A stretch of DNA of 64,000 nt, taken from NCBI GenBank assembly GCA_026874595.1, contig CM049316.1, forward strand, positions 30,053,339 through 30,117,338, in the 5' to 3' direction. The stretch comes from Sipunculus nudus. Taxonomy: Eukaryota > Annelida > Sipuncula > Golfingiida > Sipunculidae. Below the pieces are notes generated by a model. It was not told the DNA's origin, searched no databases, and was given only the letters and a program-made list of their open reading frames with translations. A program made the translations under genes and the position numbers. Every line of letters begins with the position of its first letter. Within the stretch, counting starts at the first letter, position 1. Of this stretch, positions 57,240-64,000 are shown piece by piece.

Positions 57240-59808
57240 TTATATATATATTTATATATATATATATATTTACTTATATATATATATATTTATATATATA
57301 TATATATATATATATTTATGTACACACTCACACACTGTATGAGAGCAGAAGTGAATGAGAATGGACGTAGGAGGGGAACAATGATGCCTCACGAATACGC
57401 AGGCAGAGCCAGAAATACATAGTTTTCAGATATTTTTTATAAATACTGTTTCACCCTTCTACCCTGGTGTATGTCTGTATGCTTCGTTAAGTATTATTAT
57501 TTGAAGACAAATGTCCAAGTGAGATCAGAGCAGGGGAGAAGTACCTTGAGACACAATTAGGCAAAGGTACTTTCTGTCAGGTAAACTGCCTGTTGTTGAA
57601 ATAGATATAATTATTTATACTGTGTGCGCACTATATGGAGGTAGTTCTGGCAACAAAAATAATGAGGTGTTCACTATTAGAGGTTCCACTGTATATTGAA
57701 CTGTTTTTGCAAAGGGAAAAATGTGTCATGAAACTGTGCTGTATGCTGACTTACTGCCACCTGTCACAAAAATCCACATGGCTTTTACGTCATTGCTCAG
57801 TGACGTCATGTCATGTACTAATGCTTATTAGACGGGGGTATGATAACAGGATTTAGCCCCTAGTGGTGAAAAAACACCAAGAAACACTAATCCCAAGGTT
57901 ATTTTACCCTTGGGTTTATACTTAAATTTAATCACTTGGAATTTTTCAAAGTTCAATCAAATCCTTGAAACTGTTTTTCAGATGTCTTGTTGACATAAGA
58001 CTGACATCGTCAGTGATATCAGATTATAAACCCCCCACCTTTGTTGATACACACACAATCAACTAAAAACAATAATGCTCACTTCGTGCAGGGTTAAAAA
58101 GGTGTGTTTTAAAGTCACTACAGCAGGAACAACAAGGGAACACAATTTATTCCAGGTAGTAATGGCTTTTACGCTAGGAGTGCTTAAATTTGGTAAAATA
58201 AGTGTTGTGGACAGCCAAAACCAAACTGGTCTAACGTAGTGACTATTTTAATTTATGCCCATGGATTTAAGTTTGGGCGCTGTTTATCTCTTTGTTTGTG
58301 GTGACCACAGGAAACCTCTTCAGTTGTATAATAGATGACATTTTACAAATTTATAGGGCAGGTACCTATAGTTTGTTAGATGTCAGCTAGACATGAAATT
58401 TCGTTAATTTTCGTGTTTGGTTGCTCTGTTAAAGCTTATGAAGGAGCTTATAGTTTGTTGTTTCAAATATTACAGAATAGATATATTTCTACATGTTGCT
58501 GAATTTTCTCAGTGTTTTTATGTAGTAACATGTTTCAGGTGAAACATATTTACTTGATCATTGCATAAATAATAAGTTTAAAATATTTTGTGAGTATGCC
58601 AGCTTTATGAGTAGCAGCTATGTAATTACTGTACACACAACTTTGCTTGTTAGCTGTGCTACACATTATAAGTTTATATATATTTGTTTGTAAAATAGTT
58701 GAGCTATTGCTTCACAGGAGATAGAAGCTGCAGTTTTGAAATTGTTAGTATTTTATATTGGTTAAAAGGGTTTTTTTTTGTTTTATTTTGTCAAAATGTG
58801 CCTTAGACCCAGATGTTCTGTGTGAAAGGTTTTTAAATATTCTGTTATTGTTATTTACCAAATTCTGTATTCAGTATTACAAATCTTATGGAGAGTATAT
58901 TTAGTTTTCAGCTTTACCACAAGGTGGCGTCGTAGTGCACTTGCTATTGTTATCATTTCATTCTATTAATTGTGGGAAATCATGAACATGGACCTCAAGT
59001 CTGTAAATAGGGACCTCTGGTCTGTTTATATTGACCTCTGGTATGTGAAAGACTGGTTTCCAGAGAAAAAGAGATACAGTGATATAGTTTTTATCGTTAT
59101 CAGAGTTTGACTGTGGATGTGAAAGAAATGCATGTACTATTGCATCACCTGTATGTACTATGTATAGTTGTATTTTGAACGCCGGTACAGTAACGTACAA
59201 TCATTAAGTCGTATGCTTTTGCTGTGCTTAAACCTTGACCTTTGATCCATGCAGTTTCATATTTCAAATGGACTCAAAGACTTTCATTGAAAGAGTGCAG
59301 TTATTTTTTTAATCTGTGATGCACAAAAGAGGATATAAACATTCTGTTAACGTCAGGGGTGCCTGCCAGTTTGAAAACGTTACAATTTAGTGAGTACCTT
59401 CATAAAGTCCTGTCCAAATACTAATAAATTTTAGCGACATAAAATAACCTTAAAGGTTCATGAATGCTACACGTCTTTGATGCAAGCTTGGTTTTAGGAC
59501 ATTTAAAATACTTGTGAATAAAAATGTCATGTGTTGGATGATAAGTTGTTCTGTTTTGTCATCTCTTGCAATAAACGTATGCTGTCATAATGGTCGAAGT
59601 GTTGAATTATTCATTAAAATATTGTAATGTGCAAAGTCCACATGAATTCTTTCATCCGAAGTTTTTATCTCCGTCCATATCTCATTTGTCTCTTACAAAA
59701 ATGAGCTGTGAACATATATACGTTTACATGAGAATCCAGAAATGTAATCAAATTTAATGAAAAACACTTTAAATATCAACCAATAAAGAATCTTGCCCGA
59801 GATCGAGT
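56208..59808. other. No gene seen; possible distal IRF 3' end
   Basis: It contains an (AT)n tract and a GAGGTTCCACTGTA transposon-end-like motif near 57680. AATAAA at 59570-59575 could mark a distal polyadenylation site. No exon was recognised. Confidence 0.4.
57207..57317. repeat. (AT)n microsatellite, interrupted
   Basis: AT dinucleotide run of about 110 bp, with repeated TTTATATA and CTTATATA interruptions. Confidence 0.95.
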
Positions 59809-60720
59809 TTTTAGCTCGGCTGACAAGGTCTCTTGAGTTATAGCCATCACTCTCCCGTTCGTCCAGCCGTTAACAGGGCAAAAATCGTAACTACTGGACG
59901 TGGAATCTTCTTACTTAAAATCCAGAAAGGTCCATAAACAATTCTCCTAGCACACCTGAAATTGAGTCACTGAGACCTGTATTCTCTAAGTTATGGGGCC
60001 TGTTTGTGGACCCCAGAATAATTAATAATTTGATACAAAGCCCCAGTATCTCGATAACTGGCACATTTATTGCCAAGATTCTTTCCATGCATATTGATCA
60101 TTGACGGTTTAATCAGTTTCTGAAGATTGGTGGCGCTTACTTTACTTTTCTCATTTTTGCGTATTTTCCCCATAATTTTTAGACCTTCAAATGAAGCAGT
60201 CTGGCCGTTAACAGGGCACAAACCATTACCGTTAAAATTAGAAAATTTCTAACCGTACATCCAGGGAGGTCCTAGGCAAATCTCCTTAGAAACCTGAATT
60301 AGGTCATGGTGACCCATATTCTGCGGCCTACGCACCGAAAACATTATTTAGAATACCCAGAGAGTCAGACGGGCCCAAAAGTTGTATCCATTTAGCCTAA
60401 AATCTTCTAATGTAACATTCAGGGTCAGGTAACATTCAGGTAACATCAAGAAAGTCAGACAGTGCATCTTTCTTTACTGTTGGATCTAGAAATGTCTTTG
60501 TCATAGTAATGTCTCCATGGACATTCAAAATTATGTCACTCTTACATATACATTTGTATCCTGTGAGCTAGGTGAAACAACATGAATTGAATACCCTAAA
60601 AGCTAGATGGACACAATTCATACCAGTTTGACATAGAAACTTCACATTCAGCATCTAGGGAGTTCCTGGTAAAATCTTCTCTGAAACCTTAAATAAGGTC
60701 ACTGTGACCTATTGTCTAAG
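59809..60720 (+). mobile_element. Family A-prime hairpin-led repeat, diverged copy
   Basis: The head TTTTTAGCTCGGCTGAC and GAGTTATAGCCATCAC lead into CGTTAACAGGGCAAAAATCG. The body matches 25979-26250 (CACACCTGAAATTGAGTCACTG, then TATTCTCTAAGTTATGGGG). GTTAACAGGGCACAAA occurs again at about 60207, so the unit is partly duplicated. No tail was seen. Confidence 0.6.
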
Positions 60721-61439
60721 GTATGTCGGCAAAAAACATTATGTTGAGCACTCTCGAAATCATTCTACCCATTGTTGGTGTTCGTTTACAAATATTTTTT
60801 ACCAGATCATAACATCAAAAGTTGTTAAATGTCTCAGTGTCAGAGATAAGCTTAGCAATAGGGTCACTTTGATACCAAAGTAACAAGGATTATATATCCT
60901 TTAGGATATGGATTTTCAGATTTCTGTATAACATTTTTCCGGAACATATCGATATCCATGCTTAAGAATAAGAAACGTGCCGACATATTATTAGCAGAAA
61001 TGTCTAATAATTTTAGATCCATGTATTTCCACGAGATGTCACTCTGACAAATTCGCAAGCGTAAATAATAGCGAATTCAGACTTCACCACATGTCTGAAG
61101 TGTGTTAAATCCTACGTGAACTGAAGATTATAACTGGTAAAGAAAGAATTAAGTTGCGTTTGGAATTTATGTCACAACCCTTAAACTATGTGCTTTACAA
61201 CTCAGCCATATGAGTTAAAAGTGGCCACATCAAACCGAGTAAAGTTTATTTTATTGTATTATACGAAATTTATTGCGAGGGATATCGGAATGTCGGTGTT
61301 GTAGTAATTGTAGGCCTCCCTATTCGCAGTTTTATGGTAGTTAATCGCACACGTGTAACTTACACTTCACATCCGTATCTGCTGCCACACCCTTACTGAG
61401 GGTGTGTCAAGCTCCTGCCTTACTGAGGCATTTTACAGC
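60721..61439. other. No gene seen
   Basis: Anonymous sequence. No exon was recognised. Confidence 0.5.
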
Positions 61440-61451
61440 AAGTAATTTTCC

Positions 61452-61640
61452 TTGATGATTATGGTTGATGAAAATCAAGAATTAGCCTCTGGATGTGCTG
61501 ATAATGCAGGTTGCACATCTCAGCCTACAAATGCTACATTACGTAGCCTGGAACAGTCAATGGCTGAGATGAAAGATGCTTTTGTTAGCTTCAGTCAACT
61601 CATGGCTATAAAAGCTGATGGACAACCACCTGCACAGAAA
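61452..61640 (+). CDS. Possible protein fragment, unknown (gag-like?)
   Basis: The first 63 or so codons of an open frame that continues to 61748. The N-terminal part is acidic and is followed by a helix-like stretch (LEQSMAEMKDAFVSFSQLMA, about residues 33-52) with coiled-coil character. The later codons are AT-rich and look non-coding. It loosely recalls the first open frame of retroelements, but I cannot name a family and see no splice site to anchor it. Confidence 0.2.
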
Positions 61641-61748
61641 GCTATTTATTATAAATATACAAGGATCAAATACATCTTTCTTGGGCCAATGTTATTATAT
61701 CTTAAAATGTATAGAATAACACTCGAATCCAGGCAGGGATGTATATAG

Positions 61749-62728
61749 GAATCTAGTCTGAGGAATATCGCCCAACTCTGCTAAGACTGTTATTCTGGTA
61801 AGATCAAATATTCCTCTTATTAAGAGGTCAACTTCACATTGTAAGAATATTACAAGACGCTGGGTTTCAGGGCATAAAATACTTGTCGCTGCATCCACCA
61901 GATGTCGCTGCTGTGCGGTTAGTGATGGCACCTGTGTGGAGACCGTGCAGGAGGCAATATCTGTTGCACTGAAAGTTCCAGTGGCATCAACAACGTCTCC
62001 AAAGGATTTCAGTTAGCCTTCAATTGTTTTGTTGGCATGAGTGATGAAATTGTAGGCTAATATCGAGCTTGGGATTGCTGAAATCTGAAGAAAATCCACC
62101 AAAGCATATAAAGAACGTCTGGAAAAATACTAATTATATGGCTACGTTATCCCTGAAAAAAAAATTACGTTATTACAAAAAAATAACACTTTCCCTACAA
62201 GTTGTATGTTAATTGTCAATTGACCCTCAAATATGCGCTTAATTAATTTGTTATATAATTTCATTTTCCATTAGTTTGTAATATATGGTTTCCTTACCAT
62301 TGTGTTTATTGGTAAAATGCGTAAATGGTATACATGGCTAAGATAAAGTACAGCATGCCATTCGTTAAACTTGAGAAATAAAATGTTATTTTCTTATTTA
62401 TCAAAATTTCGAAATACAAGTGGTTTGCTGTTACTATTTGCTTAAAATTTTCGACCACTTAAAAATTTAAATTTTCAAAATTGTTAAAAGTTCATATGAT
62501 TATGAATATGAATTTCATAAATAAATGTACCTTTAGAAAGAGCTCTGTACCAGGTTTAAAATGACGTATGCTTAATGGGGTCTAATTTGAATCTGAAACA
62601 GGCTTTTGTTTGATTTTAAATTTAGGCGATTTTGCCAGCGATGCTACCTTAATTTGAAAGTTTTGTTCCTCTGACTTGCCCCCAGATGTCCTTGTTGATC
62701 GTGTTAGGGTTTTATTCAAGCGACCCTT
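61749..62728. other. No gene seen
   Basis: Anonymous AT-rich sequence. No exon was recognised. Confidence 0.5.
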
Positions 62729-62776
62729 CCCCCCCCCCCCCCCCCCCCCCCCCAACACACACACACACACACACAC
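62729..62776. repeat. Poly-C followed by (AC)n
   Basis: About 25 C residues followed by (AC)11. Its length is likely to be unstable. Confidence 0.95.
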
Positions 62777-62818
62777 ATGCTATAGTTGTCCCTCACCTAT
62801 GTAGTTGTGCGTAACAAA

Positions 62819-62982
62819 GACAGGTGGCGCCATCTGCAATTTTCTCTGTACAGAACGAATCTGGGTGGCTTTTAGATAGCAGCCCGTATTTGAGGAGTGG
62901 TTCAAGGTATCGGTCTGAAATTTGGCATGTCCATCGATCTTGGAAAGTTTTCTCGTAAACCAGACAAGTGGCGCCACCTACC
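62819..62982. repeat. Inverted GGTGGCGCCA segment
   Basis: GACAGGTGGCGCCATCTGC near 62819 and GACAAGTGGCGCCACCTAC near 62963 are inverted copies around a 145-bp spacer. A GGTGGCGCCACCTGCAATTT motif also occurs near 55490 in the nested repeat. Confidence 0.6.
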
Positions 62983-63355
62983 TGCCTGTTTTTGTTGAAT
63001 AAATTAATGCCCTTTTCTCAGTGTTTTATTGGGCTTCATTCAGAAGGGGTATGACATACCACTCAGTCCATGCATGCCTCACTTCAGCCGCACCTCTTTG
63101 ATTTCGGCGGATACACGTTGTCGCTTGTCGACCACCCGTACTCTAGTTTTGTAAATGGTTGAAGGGATTTTTTCTTTGGTTAATAGACGTCCGTTACCTG
63201 AAGAAGCCCCTTTTACTTCCCACCTAATATTCCACAGCCCCTCTCCCGGCCTTACTGGGATTTTCACAAGTGGCTCCTTATTAACTAAGCGTATAGAATA
63301 ACAACTTATTCAGTCATACTGCTTCGCTATCATGGCCTTAACGGGATAAGAAACG

Positions 63356-63527
63356 CAGGGGCGGATCCAGGATTTCTGGAAGCTTTACTGTAACATCAAG
63401 GGACTAATGCTCTTAAAGACATCCACAACTCTCGGAAGAGTTAAGCTAGCCTAAAAAACCCTGCATAAAAATGTAATTTGTCGTAGTAAGGGGATGGTTT
63501 ATCCCTCACTGCCTTGATCCGCCCCTG
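63356..63527. mobile_element. CAGGGGCGGATCC-type MITE
   Basis: The left end CAGGGGCGGATCCAGG and right end CCTTGATCCGCCCCTG form terminal inverted repeats with 12 perfect outer bases. 172 bp, non-coding, related to 30201-30384 and 29608-29670. Confidence 0.75.
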
Positions 63528-64000
63528 GTACGACACCTCTTACTGCAGGTTATTCCTCAGACCTGGTTAAATGCAGGTTAAATCCCACCTCGCGCACGGC
63601 CCTGGTATATAGCCATACTGGATGTATTATTATATTGAGTGAACGGAATATGTGTCGCTAACGTTCACTTCGTTTGTGATCGTTTGGAACGAGAGCCTGG
63701 TGGCAGTCAATAATAACACTTTACAGTTAAAATAATTTTTCTTTTATAATTTCTACTTTACTTTTAATTGTAGAAAATGTATTGTCAGGAATTCCTTATT
63801 ATCCATACTGACCATTCCTTACTAACATGGTCCCTGTCCGTGGGTCAATGTGTCAGTGAGCCCAGTAGAATATGGTGTTTCGTTAAATCCCCGCGAAGTG
63901 GCGAGGTGATAAATGTTTTCACCTCGGTTGGTTTGTCTGTCAGCAGCTTTACAATTTTTTATGTGTGTATGTAACCGCCTCGTTTTTAATGCTTTAGTTA
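63528..64000. other. No gene seen
   Basis: Anonymous sequence up to the window end. No exon was recognised. Confidence 0.45.

Overview
This is AT-rich eukaryotic nuclear DNA, most probably from a mollusc and likely a bivalve. The reasons are spliced genes with GT-AG introns, long (AT)n and poly-C tracts, tRNA-derived SINEs, many short non-autonomous DNA transposons, and abundant long non-coding repeats that open with a hairpin followed by GTCCGTCCGTCTG-type runs. I see no bacterial gene, operon, CRISPR array or viral gene. The species cannot be fixed from the sequence.

One gene is clear. A plus-strand interferon regulatory factor (IRF) has ten coding exons between 42860 and 53666. They join in frame into a 519-residue protein: an N-terminal IRF DNA-binding domain with the full tryptophan pentad, an acidic and proline-rich linker, and a C-terminal IRF-association domain. 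The first coding exon has a splice acceptor 13 bases before its ATG, so there must be upstream non-coding exon(s). There are two candidate promoters. One is 39 kb upstream (about 2960-3986) and holds perfect palindromic NF-kB sites, IRF/ISRE sites, C/EBP and AP-1 sites and a splice donor. The other is 2.8 kb upstream (39820-40057) and holds a perfect IRF element, a TATA box and a donor. A second possible gene is a single minus-strand exon (35178-35375) that encodes a membrane segment and ends at a consensus donor.

Layout: 1-2960, palindrome clusters and (AT)n; 2960-3990, immune-type regulatory island; 4612-8795, a TTAA-type MITE and a 3-kb hairpin-led repeat; 8800-21500, mostly anonymous DNA with a 114-bp palindrome, small repeats and two weak open frames; 21517-29900, a dense nest of repeats, including a 2.5-kb insertion that carries five 289-bp tandem units with nuclear-receptor half-sites; 29900-35100, SINE, MITEs and a second long hairpin-led repeat; 35100-40060, the minus-strand exon, a (TA)n/hairpin cluster, MITEs, a recent 278-bp tandem duplication and the proximal promoter candidate; 40060-42783, anonymous DNA and a MITE; 42847-54480, the IRF gene, with MITEs close to several exons and a 5S-rRNA-like segment in one intron; 54490-56207, a composite tandem repeat with a nested insertion; 56208-64000, anonymous DNA, a further hairpin-led repeat, a weak open frame and a small MITE.

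The most interesting inference is that the kB/ISRE/AP-1/C/EBP island is a pathogen-inducible promoter or enhancer that serves the IRF gene, giving an NF-kB to IRF circuit with possible autoregulation through the proximal IRF element. Motifs and open frames were read by eye. No search or alignment was run.
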